Positions 1 through 9,244 of a stretch of DNA of 64,000 nt are shown here, piece by piece; position 1 is the stretch's first letter; every line of letters begins with the position of its first letter. The stretch is taken from assembly GCF_030541005.1 (NCBI RefSeq), contig NZ_JASSVM010000005.1:240716-304715 (forward strand), written 5' to 3'. The notes under the pieces were generated by a model. It was not told the DNA's origin. It did no database searches and saw only the letters and a program-made list of their open reading frames with translations. The DNA is from Marinobacter sp. SS5-14b. GTDB lineage: Bacteria > Pseudomonadota > Gammaproteobacteria > Pseudomonadales > Oleiphilaceae. The position numbers and the translations under genes are program-made.

Positions 1-435
1 CAACAAGCCGGCGTCACTGCCTTCCGGAAGATGCGAACCCGGGCGTTGCACAACCACAATGTGAGCCAGCGCGGGAATGTCCTGCCATTCCCGCCATTGA
101 CCAAAACCGGCAAAGGCATCGGTGCCCACCACCATCACCAGCGGCTGCTCGGGGCCCAGCTCGTTTCGCAACTGGCGCAACGTATCGGCCGTGAAGGAGG
201 CTCCGGCACGCCGCAGCTCCCGATCATCCACCCGCAGACAGGGCTCACCCTCAATGGCCAGCCGGATCATGTCCAGCCGCTGAGCGGATGTCGCCCCGGT
301 CGCATTTCGATGCGGTGGAATGTGGCACGGCACCAAGTGTACCCGATCCACCGACAGAGCATCGGATACCTCAAGGGCCAGCCGCAAATGGCCATGATGG
401 ATCGGGTCAAAGGTTCCGCCGTAGATGACATGCAT
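1..435 (-). CDS. nadD: Nicotinate-nucleotide adenylyltransferase, 3' end missing
   Basis: NadD transfers AMP from ATP to nicotinate mononucleotide in NAD synthesis in the cytosol. The 145 codons present begin MHVIYGGTFDPIHHGHLR. The GGTFDPIHHGH stretch (residues 6-16) holds the HxGH nucleotidyltransferase signature, here H13-H14-G15-H16. The family is usually about 210-220 residues, so roughly the last third lies left of the window and no stop is visible. The ATG at 435 lies 4 bases after the proA stop, so the two genes are probably co-transcribed; proA-nadD is a common order in pseudomonads and relatives. Identification is firm; completeness is unknown. Confidence 0.93.
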   Translation of the reverse strand, partial: MHVIYGGTFDPIHHGHLRLALEVSDALSVDRVHLVPCHIPPHRNATGATSAQRLDMIRLAIEGEPCLRVDDRELRRAGASFTADTLRQLRNELGPEQPLVMVVGTDAFAGFGQWREWQDIPALAHIVVVQRPGSHLPEGSDAGLL

Positions 436-439
436 TCAA

Positions 440-1696
440 TCAGGCCCGGATGTGGCCGTCGCCAAACACCACATACTTCTGGGACGTCAGACCCTCAAGA
501 CCCACGGGCCCCCGGGCATGAATCTTGTCCGTCGAGATGCCGATCTCCGCGCCCAGTCCGTACTCAAAACCGTCCGCAAAGCGTGTGGACGCATTGACCA
601 TAACGGAACTGGAATCCACTTCCGTCAGGAACCGGCGAGCTCTCGTGTAGTTCTCCGTGATGATGCTATCGGTATGCTGGGAACTGTACCGGTTGATATG
701 CTCAATGGCACCGTCAAGCCCGTCGACAACCCGAACCGCAAGGATGGGCGCGAGGTATTCCTCATGCCAGTCGTCTTCCGTGGCCGGTGTAATATCCGCC
801 AGAACCTCTCGGGTTCGATCACAGCCTCGCAACTCCACCCCTCTGGCAACGAACTCCTGAGCCAGCAAAGGCAACATATCTTCTGCAATCTCCTGATCCA
901 CCAGCAGAGTCTCCATGGTATTGCAGGTGCCATAGCGGTGTGTTTTCGCATTGACCGCCACTTTCAGCGCCTTTTCCGGATCTGCGTGGCTGTCGATGTA
1001 AACGTGGCACACGCCATCCAGATGCTTGATCACAGGCACCCGGGCGTCACGGCTGATGCGTTCGATCAGCCCCTTGCCGCCCCGCGGCACGATTACATCC
1101 ACATACTGCGGCATGGTAATCAATTCGCCGACCGCGGCTCTGTCGGTCGTTTTCACCACCTGCACAGCACTTGCCGGCAGACCGGCTTCGGCCAACCCGC
1201 TGGCGAGACAAGCGGCAATCGCCTGATTGGAATGGATGGCCTCAGAGCCGCCCCGCAAAATGGTGGCGTTGCCGGATTTCAGGCACAGGCTTGCCGCTTC
1301 AACCGTCACGTTTGGACGGGATTCGTAGATGATGCCGATCACACCCAGCGGCACCCTCATCTTGCCAACCTGGATGCCCGACGGACGGTAGGTCATGTTG
1401 GTGATTTCCCCGATGGGGTCAGGCAAGGCGGCGACCTGCCGCAAGCCTTCGATCATGGCATCAATGCGCGCAGGCGTCAGTTCAAGGCGATCAAGCATGG
1501 CGTCGTCGAGGCCGTTGGCCCGGCCACTTTCAAGATCTTTTCGATTCGCCTGCGCCAGCTCAGCCCTGGCCTCATTGAGCGCAACGGCGGTCGCAAGAAG
1601 CGCCTGATTTCTCACCGCAGTGGCCGAGCGGGCGATTTCCCGTGCGGCGGCGCGAGCCTGCTGGCCAAGCTCCGTCATGTAAACTGCAACGTCCAT
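440..1696 (-). CDS. proA: Gamma-glutamyl phosphate reductase
   Basis: ProA reduces gamma-glutamyl phosphate with NADPH to glutamate semialdehyde, the second step of proline synthesis. The 418-residue product has the usual family length and an aldehyde-dehydrogenase-type fold. The catalytic cysteine is C258 in the segment [20 protein letters not shown] start at 1717 is in frame, but the ATG at 1696 has an AAAGGT ribosome binding site at good spacing and gives the standard N terminus (MDVAVYM), so I chose it. nadD follows after 4 bases. proB is not adjacent, as is common in this group. Confidence 0.95.
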   Translation of the reverse strand: MDVAVYMTELGQQARAAAREIARSATAVRNQALLATAVALNEARAELAQANRKDLESGRANGLDDAMLDRLELTPARIDAMIEGLRQVAALPDPIGEITNMTYRPSGIQVGKMRVPLGVIGIIYESRPNVTVEAASLCLKSGNATILRGGSEAIHSNQAIAACLASGLAEAGLPASAVQVVKTTDRAAVGELITMPQYVDVIVPRGGKGLIERISRDARVPVIKHLDGVCHVYIDSHADPEKALKVAVNAKTHRYGTCNTMETLLVDQEIAEDMLPLLAQEFVARGVELRGCDRTREVLADITPATEDDWHEEYLAPILAVRVVDGLDGAIEHINRYSSQHTDSIITENYTRARRFLTEVDSSSVMVNASTRFADGFEYGLGAEIGISTDKIHARGPVGLEGLTSQKYVVFGDGHIRA

Positions 1697-1780
1697 TGAT
1701 TTACCTTTTTTCTGCAAGCTGATTCCAAAACCGGTGAGTTACTTTACCTTTCCCGTTTCAAGTCCGCACCCCAAACGACT

Positions 1781-1786
1781 ATTATA
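1781..1786 (-). promoter_or_regulatory. Candidate -10 box for proA
   Basis: Read leftward this is a perfect TATAAT, about 85 bases before the proA start codon and between the divergent proA and GGDEF-like genes. A TTGAAT stands 19 bases upstream as a poor -35. The call rests on the -10 match only. Confidence 0.45.
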
Positions 1787-1838
1787 CCGCTGCACAGGTT
1801 TCAATATTCAATGGATGTGCCGGTAAAGGACAGACACC

Positions 1839-2855
1839 ATGCCCCAGTTGGCCGAAAAATTTTTGCCCAGCAAGCTTTCGCGCACAGGCTTTATCGTGCT
1901 GGCACTGACCACAGGCCTTTGCATTATTCTGGGGGAGCCACTGGCCGCGGCAGCCGCAGCCTCGACGGCAGGCCTGTGCCTTGCAGGCATGTCAGGCAAC
2001 CGCCACCGCAAGGCGCTTCCCTGGCCCCAACTGCGGATACTGTTCTTCATTACCCTTAACCTGGCACTGATCACCGCTCTGTGGCTTGGCCCCTGGCCAC
2101 TCAGCCACTGGCTCTACGCCCTGCCTCTGATCACCTTCGGGCTGGCACCGGGCTATCTTGCCGCGGTTATTACGGTTGCTTTGGTTACCATTGTTCTGGC
2201 AAGCACCCAGTGGGCCGTTACCCTGCCCGACCGGCACCAGATGATCAGCGCATTCATACTGACCACGCTACTCGGCACGCTGATGGTTTTTCTGCAAAAA
2301 TACAAATCCCGTCAGCTTGCACCGCTGCGGCGCACTGACGAGCTGACACAGGTCGCCAGCAGGGAGTATCTGTCAGCGGATCTACACAAAGAAATACAAC
2401 GCAGCGAACGCGAAGGCACCAATATGTCGGCGCTGATCATTGGCCTCGACACCCACTTGAGCGATGCCGACCCCGATGAAGACATCCGCGCTATCCTGCC
2501 GCGTATTGGCCGCTACCTGCACTCCCAACTGCGGGACTTCGACACTTACTATCGGGTCGCCGACCTTCAGTTTCTGGTTATCCTGCCCGGCGCCAACACC
2601 GCTGAAGCCGCCCGCACCGCAGAGCAGGTTCGTCGAGGCCTGTGCACTCTGATGACGTCTCACGGCCTGAAGCTAACCGTCAGCGCGGGCGTTGCCGGCC
2701 TTAACATCGGTGATGATGCCGACAGCCTTCAGATCAGTGCGGCCAACGCCCTGCGCAGAGCTCAACAGCAAGGCGGCAACCGAACCCAGACATACAGCAA
2801 TCCGGTGCCCGCCGACATCCACGGCCCAACAGGCCCGGAAGAGACCGTACAATGA
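1839..2855 (+). CDS. Membrane protein with degenerate GGDEF domain, I-site kept (first of pair)
   Basis: The protein has 338 residues. The first 155 or so are hydrophobic and predict about five or six membrane helices. A GGDEF-type domain follows from the segment RRTDELTQVASREYL (about 165) to about 315. The catalytic signature, expected at RLGGDEF, reads RVADLQF (239-245), so diguanylate cyclase activity is unlikely. The allosteric c-di-GMP binding RxxD is present as R232-D235, exactly five residues before the signature. D204 matches the usual first metal ligand position. This suggests a c-di-GMP sensor (inference). An AAAGGA ribosome site precedes the ATG. The stop overlaps the next gene by four bases (ATGA), so they are translationally linked. 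Confidence 0.8.
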   Translation: MPQLAEKFLPSKLSRTGFIVLALTTGLCIILGEPLAAAAAASTAGLCLAGMSGNRHRKALPWPQLRILFFITLNLALITALWLGPWPLSHWLYALPLITFGLAPGYLAAVITVALVTIVLASTQWAVTLPDRHQMISAFILTTLLGTLMVFLQKYKSRQLAPLRRTDELTQVASREYLSADLHKEIQRSEREGTNMSALIIGLDTHLSDADPDEDIRAILPRIGRYLHSQLRDFDTYYRVADLQFLVILPGANTAEAARTAEQVRRGLCTLMTSHGLKLTVSAGVAGLNIGDDADSLQISAANALRRAQQQGGNRTQTYSNPVPADIHGPTGPEETVQ

Positions 2856-3850
2856 CTGAAACCCGGCTCAGAACCTGGACCCATAGCACAGGCTATTCCC
2901 TGGCTGCCATATTCATTGGCGCGCTGGCACTGCAAAACCTACGTTACGGTTTTTATCAACTGTTCTATCTTGCGCTGGCCATGACGGCACTGCTCCTTGC
3001 CGGGCTTGCCTACACACTGATTTGCCGGCGCCAGCAGCTCTCGGCACCCGGTCACCTGGTTGTGCTCGCTGGCCTGAACAGCGGCCTTGTGGCCGCCGTT
3101 TTAACCATGAATTCCGAAGGCATTAGCCACTGGGCAATGCCCTTACTGGTTCTGAACCTGCTTATCCTGCCCCTGCGCCAGGGGTTGGCACTGTCATCCT
3201 TGCTTCTGGTCCCCTTGATCACCGTGCTCTGGCTGGAGCACTCAGCGGCGGATGCGTTAATGACCAGTATTGGCCTGATTCTGCTGATGTCGGTGTCTGC
3301 ACTCTATATCTGGAATTATGATCATATGGCGCAATCCGCCCAGGATCTGGCCATTACAGACCCGGTGACCGGCGCTCACAACGCACGGTTTCTGGACGAA
3401 ACCCTGCAAAAAGAAATCAGCCGGGCCATAGCCACCGGCCACGCGCTTTCGGTGATCAGCCTGAACCTGGATCACGCAGACGAGATCCGGGACCTCCATG
3501 GCAAAGACGGCATGCAAACTCTGCTCAAAAACGTCACCGAGCACCTGTTCGAAATCATCCGGGCTGGCGATACGCTCTACACGCTTAACGGTTCTGAATT
3601 TTTCCTGATTCTTCCGTTCACCCCGGAAGAGGGCGTACGGGTGATAGCAGAGCGTATCCGCCGGAGCATTGCCGAGCGGGAGTGGCCTGACATCGGAAAA
3701 GTTTCAGTCAGCCTTGGCTGTACTACGCGCGGCAATGGCGACACCAGTACAGACTCACTCCGTTCCAGAGCAATGCAGGCCATGCATGAAGCCCGCAAGA
3801 GGGGGGCAGACTCCGCCTGGTTCAGCCCTGGAGAACCCGTTAAGGCATGA
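2852..3850 (+). CDS. Membrane protein with degenerate GGDEF domain, I-site kept (second of pair)
   Basis: The protein has 332 residues with the same architecture as the upstream gene: about five or six membrane helices up to residue 155, then a GGDEF-type domain starting at AITDPVTGAHNARFL (about 167). The signature reads NGSEF (246-250) rather than GGDEF, with the first glycine lost and Asp changed to Ser; residual activity cannot be excluded but is doubtful. The inhibitory-site RxxD is kept (R237-D240) at the canonical five-residue distance. The shared layout suggests an old tandem duplication, although the membrane parts have diverged. It overlaps both neighbours by ATGA (2852-2855 and 3847-3850), so all three genes form one operon. 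Confidence 0.8.
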   Translation: MTETRLRTWTHSTGYSLAAIFIGALALQNLRYGFYQLFYLALAMTALLLAGLAYTLICRRQQLSAPGHLVVLAGLNSGLVAAVLTMNSEGISHWAMPLLVLNLLILPLRQGLALSSLLLVPLITVLWLEHSAADALMTSIGLILLMSVSALYIWNYDHMAQSAQDLAITDPVTGAHNARFLDETLQKEISRAIATGHALSVISLNLDHADEIRDLHGKDGMQTLLKNVTEHLFEIIRAGDTLYTLNGSEFFLILPFTPEEGVRVIAERIRRSIAEREWPDIGKVSVSLGCTTRGNGDTSTDSLRSRAMQAMHEARKRGADSAWFSPGEPVKA

Positions 3851-5298
3851 GTGAAACCTGGCTCAATGACGTAACTGCCTGGGTGGCCACCAACCCCGGC
3901 TGGCTTGTACTCGCCCTTGCCGCCACCGCGTTTATTGAATCACTGGCCATTGCCGGCATTATTGTGCCCGGCGTGGCGATGCTCTTTGCGTTTGCAGCAC
4001 TGGCGGGTAAATCCGGGATGCCACTGCCTGAAGCGTTAGCCTGGGCCGGCGTTGGCGCAGTCGCCGGCGACGTTGTAAGTTTTGCCATTGGCAGAACCCT
4101 GCAGGGGCGACTTGGTTCGGTATGGCCTTTCAGCCGGTACCCAAGACTGATTGCCCGGGGCGAGTCGTTTTTTCTCTCCCACGGCGGCAAAAGCGTCATT
4201 ATCGGACGTTTTGTCGGGCCGATACGCCCCGTGATCCCATTGATTGCAGGGGCGCTTTATATGCCCTGGCGCCGGTTTCTCCTGTTCAATCTGCTTTCTG
4301 CTGCAGGCTGGGCACTGGTTTACATTCTGCCGGGCTATATGGTGGGTGCGGCACTGGCCAGCGGCATAAAACCACCACCTCACTTCTACCTGATACTCGC
4401 CATCAGCGGCGCAGCGCTGGTTGGCGTTTATCTGATCGTGCTCAGGATACGCCTGGGGGTTGGCGAAGGTAGCCGGATTTACGGCTGGCTGGAATCAATG
4501 ATGGCCCGTTATGACGCTACGCACCGGTTCTGGCGACTTTACACCAGTGACCGGCCATCCCGCAGCGGTGAGTTTCCCCTGCCGTCGCTGCTGATGGCCA
4601 TCACGGCACTGGCGCTGTTTCTGATTCTCGCTCAACTGGTGACGTTCAGTGATCAGTTGTACCAACTCAATCAACAAGTACTGGTTTGGTTTGGCCTGCT
4701 CCGGCAACCGCTATTGGACATTCCGCTCATCGCTTTCACTCTGGCGGGGGACCCGCCAATACTGGTCGCCGCAGCCATCCTGGCGACGGCCGTACTTGTC
4801 TTCCGGGGCTACTATGCCGCGGCCATCCATGTTGCCGTGGCCGCGCTCGTAACGACGATCTGTGTGTGGTTGTTAAAAGCAGGCATCGGCATAAGCCGCC
4901 CAGATCAAGTGCTTATGCCACCAGGCTCCGGTGCCTTTCCAAGCGGTCATACCGCAGGTGTGACGGTTCTGGTGACTCTGGCTGCAAGTTTCATCGCCGG
5001 AGAAAGCCGGCAGAGGCAGCGCTGGCAGACCTATGTCTTACTGTCGCTTCCCCTGGTGCCCGTCGCGTTGAGTCGCCTGTATCTCGGCGTTCACTGGCTC
5101 ACGGATGTGCTGGGAGGACTGCTCCTGGGGTTGGCCATCACAGGCATCATCAGGGCCAGCTACAGCCGTTTCGACCGAATACCGTTAAGGCCCGACGCGT
5201 TTACCTGGGCCGCCCTCCTTGCCTGGCTGGTATTCATCGTGTTTTACATGACCGACCACTGGGCGAGCGCTCGCCTGAGCTACATGCCACAACCCTAG
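3847..5298 (+). CDS. DedA family / PAP2 phosphatase fusion protein
   Basis: This is an integral membrane protein of 483 residues with two domains. Residues 1-200 are a DedA/SNARE-associated domain; the family signature is at GRFVGPIRPVIPLIAGALYM (120-139). Residues 245-470 are a PAP2 lipid phosphatase with all three motifs intact: K344 with R351-P352, PSGH (365-368), and S409-R410 with H416 and D420. Related proteins dephosphorylate undecaprenyl pyrophosphate or phosphatidate-type lipids at the membrane, and DedA proteins have been tied to lipid carrier recycling. Substrate here is unknown. The start overlaps the upstream GGDEF-like gene by ATGA, so expression is probably coupled. The TAG stop shares a CTAG palindrome with the convergent gene. 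Confidence 0.88.
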   Translation: MSETWLNDVTAWVATNPGWLVLALAATAFIESLAIAGIIVPGVAMLFAFAALAGKSGMPLPEALAWAGVGAVAGDVVSFAIGRTLQGRLGSVWPFSRYPRLIARGESFFLSHGGKSVIIGRFVGPIRPVIPLIAGALYMPWRRFLLFNLLSAAGWALVYILPGYMVGAALASGIKPPPHFYLILAISGAALVGVYLIVLRIRLGVGEGSRIYGWLESMMARYDATHRFWRLYTSDRPSRSGEFPLPSLLMAITALALFLILAQLVTFSDQLYQLNQQVLVWFGLLRQPLLDIPLIAFTLAGDPPILVAAAILATAVLVFRGYYAAAIHVAVAALVTTICVWLLKAGIGISRPDQVLMPPGSGAFPSGHTAGVTVLVTLAASFIAGESRQRQRWQTYVLLSLPLVPVALSRLYLGVHWLTDVLGGLLLGLAITGIIRASYSRFDRIPLRPDAFTWAALLAWLVFIVFYMTDHWASARLSYMPQP

Positions 5299-5876
5299 GA
5301 TTCACCTTCCAGCGCTTCCAGCAGGTTCTGCAGTCTGTCGAGGCGCTCAAGGGGGTCCTGCAATTCTGCCAGGCCCTGTTTTTCCTGTTTATCCAGCGGC
5401 AATAATTCCGTCAACCTCCACCCAACCTGCCGGGCATCCTGGTAGTCCACGTCCATCCCAAGGTCTTTGATAACAGGGTGCCGAAACAGGGCCCTAAGCA
5501 CAGACGGCAGCTCGTGATAGCGTTCTGGAACGTCGCTTTCAGCCTCGGAAATCAAGCACTCAACATCGCCCAGATTAAGACCATCTTCCTGCTGCCAACT
5601 GCGCACCACCGACACCTTGCTCTCTCCTTCGACGGTAATACCCAGCAAACCGTTATCCAGCTGCTGAAAGTCGATAATCCGCACGTAGGTGCCAATATCG
5701 TAAAAGTCGGCCACCTGAGACGTTTCAGCACCCTCACGCAGCAGCACGATAACAAAGCCACGGTCCTCTTTCAGGCAGCGGGTAAGCATGTCGATGTACC
5801 TCGGCTCGAACAGCTGCAGGGGAATACGTCCCTTGGGCAGCACGACAGAGTTCAGAGGAAACAGAGGCACATTCAT
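5295..5876 (-). CDS. Lon N-terminal (substrate-binding) domain protein
   Basis: The protein has 193 residues and matches the stand-alone family that resembles the N-terminal domain of Lon protease: MNVPLFPLNSVVLPKGRIPLQLFEPRYIDM at the start, then REGAETSQVADFYDIGTYVRI. There is no ATPase or protease domain. The role is unknown; substrate or peptide binding is inferred from Lon. A GTG at 5891 is in frame, but the ATG at 5876 gives the usual N terminus. Its TAG stop (5295-5297) overlaps the stop of the convergent DedA-PAP2 gene. Confidence 0.85.
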   Translation of the reverse strand: MNVPLFPLNSVVLPKGRIPLQLFEPRYIDMLTRCLKEDRGFVIVLLREGAETSQVADFYDIGTYVRIIDFQQLDNGLLGITVEGESKVSVVRSWQQEDGLNLGDVECLISEAESDVPERYHELPSVLRALFRHPVIKDLGMDVDYQDARQVGWRLTELLPLDKQEKQGLAELQDPLERLDRLQNLLEALEGES

Positions 5877-5921
5877 AATGGTTTCAATCACCGCAGGGCA
5901 GGCTCCGGAATCAGCATCGGT

Positions 5922-7175
5922 TTAACGGATGGACAGAAGTTTCTGAACTTCGTCCACCCGCTCTCGGGCCTCACTCAGAAGCTGCAGACTGCGTGAGGCA
6001 TTCAGTTCCAGCTCGCCTAATCTGCGCCAGGCCGGAACAGCATCGAAGGGGGGCAAACCCTCATTCTGGCTGGACCCCGCCATGGAGTGCAGCTGAGCCA
6101 CAATCACAATATCCACTAGCTGGGGGGCCGGTTCCCGACATTCGTAATGCCAGTCTTCCGCATACCGTGCCGCTTCGACAAAGGTTTTCGGGAACGACCA
6201 GTTTTCCAGCACCGCACAACCAACGTCCGCACGCAATTCAGACATCGCATGGTGCAGGTTCTTCTCATCGGCAAACAGGTTCACGTGATGCTCCGCCTGA
6301 ACCAGCACAGGAACAACACCGATGTCGTGCAGAAGCCCCGCAAGCAAGGCTTCTTCCGGGTCAATGCTCGTGGCGTGATCGGCCAACACCCAACACAGCG
6401 CAGCCACTTCCCGGGAATGCCGCCACAAGGTTTCCATTTCTTTCTGGAGTGGGGCTCGGCGGGTTTTAAACACCTCCCGCATGGCAAACACCGTCACCAA
6501 CTGTCGAGTCGTGCGCATGCCCAGCCTGATGACCGATTCCCGCACGTTTCTGACATCACTGAAACCACGATAGAGCGGGCTGTTACAGGATCTGACAAGC
6601 TTTGCCGCCATCGCCGGATCAGCAGAAACCGCGCTGGCCACTTCCGCCGCACTGGAATCTTCCCGGTCGACAACCCTGCGGACTTTCCAGGCAACATCCG
6701 GAACGCTGGGTAGCTGAACCTGGTTGGACCGGAGTTCGGAATAGAACTCCATCAACAGATGATGCTCTTCACTTTCGCCGGCTATACCGTCGGCCGAGTC
6801 CATTTCTACCTGAGCAACCGGCGCCGACCGAAGCAGCTGATTGAGAATATCCTGCTCAACAACGAGGAACTCACAGGGTTTGACGGCTGTGACGTCGTAC
6901 ATTCTTGGCTGCAGCCGGGCGATCGGGGTGGTGGCCTTGTCCGTGTCAGCTTCAATGACCGATTTTCGCCCATCCATTGACTCAAGCTCTACAACGCCAG
7001 CTACAAGAAAGTAATCCATCCCGTCACGAACGCCCCGCTCCATCACGCGCTGTCCCGGGCTGTGGGTTTTGCGTTCAGCCCGGCTGGCCAACAGCACAAG
7101 TTGATCGTCCGTCAGACGGCCCAGTGGCTGAAAGCCCTTCAAACGACGCAGCGACAGATTTTCCTGGCCTCCCAT
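5922..7175 (-). CDS. HDOD domain protein with N-terminal cyclic-nucleotide-binding-like domain
   Basis: The product has 417 residues. Residues 10-115 look like a cyclic-nucleotide-binding fold (LGRLTDDQLVLLASRAERKTHSPGQRVMERG). About 145-345 form an HDOD domain (LPSVPDVAWKVRRVVDREDSS, then AMAAKLVRSCNSPLYRG, then LRLGM-type and LLHDIG segments). HDOD proteins lack the catalytic HD pair and act in signalling; this architecture is common in marine gammaproteobacteria but poorly characterised. I prefer the ATG at 7175 (AGGGAG seven bases upstream) to a GTG at 7181. It reads leftward toward the Lon-domain gene with a 45-base gap. The ligand is unknown. Confidence 0.85.
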   Translation of the reverse strand: MGGQENLSLRRLKGFQPLGRLTDDQLVLLASRAERKTHSPGQRVMERGVRDGMDYFLVAGVVELESMDGRKSVIEADTDKATTPIARLQPRMYDVTAVKPCEFLVVEQDILNQLLRSAPVAQVEMDSADGIAGESEEHHLLMEFYSELRSNQVQLPSVPDVAWKVRRVVDREDSSAAEVASAVSADPAMAAKLVRSCNSPLYRGFSDVRNVRESVIRLGMRTTRQLVTVFAMREVFKTRRAPLQKEMETLWRHSREVAALCWVLADHATSIDPEEALLAGLLHDIGVVPVLVQAEHHVNLFADEKNLHHAMSELRADVGCAVLENWSFPKTFVEAARYAEDWHYECREPAPQLVDIVIVAQLHSMAGSSQNEGLPPFDAVPAWRRLGELELNASRSLQLLSEARERVDEVQKLLSIR

Positions 7176-7345
7176 AGGCACACTCCCTGGCAGTGATCAG
7201 CGGAAATATCACGCTATCTGTTACACATTGTAAACACCCTCTGGCAAAACAGCCATGCGAGCGACGTTGAATCTGGTATCCTCTGGTTTTTGCATCCTCA
7301 AAAAGCGTAACGCTTGACCAGACACCAGGGAGAAAGCAGCAGACC

Positions 7346-9181
7346 ATGCCCCAGTATCGTTCCCACACGTCAACAGCAGGCCGGAACATGGCCGGAGCCC
7401 GTGCGCTATGGCGCGCCACCGGTATGACCAACGAAGACTTCGGCAAACCCATTATTGCCGTGGCCAACTCGTTTACACAGTTTGTGCCGGGCCATGTTCA
7501 CCTGAAAGATCTGGGCCAGTTGGTCTGCCGTGAAATCGAAGCCGCAGGCGGTGTTGCGAAAGAATTCAACACCATTGCGGTGGATGACGGTATCGCCATG
7601 GGCCATGACGGCATGCTGTACTCGCTGCCGTCCCGTGAAATCATCGCCGACTCCGTGGAGTACATGGCCAATGCACACTGCGCCGATGCCCTGGTGTGCA
7701 TCTCCAACTGTGACAAGATCACCCCGGGGATGTTGATGGCCGCCATGCGCCTGAACATTCCGACCATCTTTGTCTCCGGCGGCCCGATGGAGGCCGGAAA
7801 AACCAAGCTGTCCGAGCACAAGCTCGACCTGGTAGACGCAATGGTGATCGCCGCCGATCCGACAGCCAGCGACGAAATGGTAGCCGAATACGAGCGCAGT
7901 GCCTGCCCGACTTGCGGCTCCTGCTCTGGCATGTTCACCGCAAACTCCATGAACTGCCTGACCGAGGCCATCGGCCTTGCGTTGCCCGGCAACGGTTCAC
8001 TGCTGGCGACCCACGCCGATCGCGAAGAGCTGTTCCTGAAAGCCGGCCGGCAGATCGTCGAAAACACCAGGCGCTACTACGAGCAAAACGATGCCAGCGT
8101 ACTGCCTCGCAGCATCGCGTCTCTGGCAGCCTTCGAAAACGCCATGACCATGGACATCGCGATGGGCGGCTCCACCAACACCATCCTGCATCTGCTCGCA
8201 GCCGCCCAGGAAGGCCAGGTTGAGTTCAACATGGCTGAGATCGATCGCTTGTCCCGCAAGGTGCCTCAGCTGTGCAAAGTCGCCCCGAACTCCCCGAAAT
8301 ATCACATGGAAGACGTACACCGCGCCGGTGGCATCATGGGCATCCTGGGTGAACTGGAACGCGGAGGGCTGATCAATACGGATCTTCCCACAGTCCACAG
8401 CAAGACCATGAGAGAAGCCCTGAAGGTCTGGGATATCATGCAATCCCCCACTCCGGAGGTGGTCGAGTTCTACAAGGCAGGCCCGGCCGGCATTCCAACC
8501 CAGACGGCGTTCAGCCAGAGCACCCGCTGGCCAAGCCTGGACGGTGACCGTGAGAACGGTTGCATTCGGTCTGTAGAGCACGCCTACTCTTCCGAGGGCG
8601 GCCTGGCGGTTCTGTATGGCAACATCGCGATGAATGGCTGCGTTGTTAAAACAGCCGGCGTGGACGAGAGCATCTTTGTTTTCGAGGGCAAGGCTCGGGT
8701 GTTTGAAAGCCAGGACTCCGCCGTTGCCGGCATCCTGAACGATGAAGTGAAGTCTGGTGATGTCGTGATCATCCGTTATGAAGGACCTCGGGGCGGCCCC
8801 GGCATGCAGGAAATGCTCTACCCAACGAGTTATCTGAAATCCAAGGGACTGGGCAAGGAGTGCGCACTGCTGACCGACGGTCGGTTCTCCGGAGGCACAT
8901 CGGGCCTGTCGATCGGTCACGCCTCGCCGGAAGCGGCAGCCGGTGGCGCCATCGGCTTGATCGAAGATGGCGACACCATCCTGATCGACATACCGAACCG
9001 CTCCATCAACGTTCAGGTGAGCAACGAAGAGCTGGACCAGCGGCGCAGCAACCGTGACGCCAAAGGCTGGAAGCCTGACCAGCCTAGAGAGCGCAAAGTT
9101 TCTGCGGCACTCAAAGCCTACGCCCTACTTGCCACCAGCGCCGACATGGGCGCGGTCAGGGATCTGTCCAAGCTGGACTGA
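7346..9181 (+). CDS. ilvD: Dihydroxy-acid dehydratase
   Basis: IlvD dehydrates 2,3-dihydroxy-isovalerate and 2,3-dihydroxy-3-methylvalerate, the third common step of valine and isoleucine synthesis, using an iron-sulfur cluster and Mg2+. The 611 residues match the E. coli-type enzyme. Cluster-ligand cysteines sit in [13 protein letters not shown] and in [19 protein letters not shown], and the C-terminal [15 protein letters not shown] segment is typical. The ATG follows AGGGAGAAAG. It is a single transcription unit with a strong terminator just after the stop. Confidence 0.97.
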   Translation: MPQYRSHTSTAGRNMAGARALWRATGMTNEDFGKPIIAVANSFTQFVPGHVHLKDLGQLVCREIEAAGGVAKEFNTIAVDDGIAMGHDGMLYSLPSREIIADSVEYMANAHCADALVCISNCDKITPGMLMAAMRLNIPTIFVSGGPMEAGKTKLSEHKLDLVDAMVIAADPTASDEMVAEYERSACPTCGSCSGMFTANSMNCLTEAIGLALPGNGSLLATHADREELFLKAGRQIVENTRRYYEQNDASVLPRSIASLAAFENAMTMDIAMGGSTNTILHLLAAAQEGQVEFNMAEIDRLSRKVPQLCKVAPNSPKYHMEDVHRAGGIMGILGELERGGLINTDLPTVHSKTMREALKVWDIMQSPTPEVVEFYKAGPAGIPTQTAFSQSTRWPSLDGDRENGCIRSVEHAYSSEGGLAVLYGNIAMNGCVVKTAGVDESIFVFEGKARVFESQDSAVAGILNDEVKSGDVVIIRYEGPRGGPGMQEMLYPTSYLKSKGLGKECALLTDGRFSGGTSGLSIGHASPEAAAGGAIGLIEDGDTILIDIPNRSINVQVSNEELDQRRSNRDAKGWKPDQPRERKVSAALKAYALLATSADMGAVRDLSKLD

Positions 9182-9193
9182 CCCGTCGTCCAC

Positions 9194-9227
9194 AAAAAAG
9201 CCCGGATCATCACGACCGGGCTTTTTT
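9194..9227. terminator. Rho-independent terminator after ilvD
   Basis: The stem has GCCCGG and CCGGGC arms flanked by an A6 run before and a T6 run after. It should work in both directions, ending ilvD on the right-going strand and the peptidoglycan-binding-domain gene on the left-going strand. Confidence 0.9.
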
Positions 9228-9244
9228 GCTTTCGGATAACCGGG

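Noticed and set aside
425..1699. Rightward open frame of about 420 codons opposite proA
   Set aside because: Antisense shadow; proA is unmistakable and the antisense product shows no domain or signal.
7997..8920. Leftward open frame opposite ilvD
   Set aside because: Antisense shadow of ilvD without recognisable domains.
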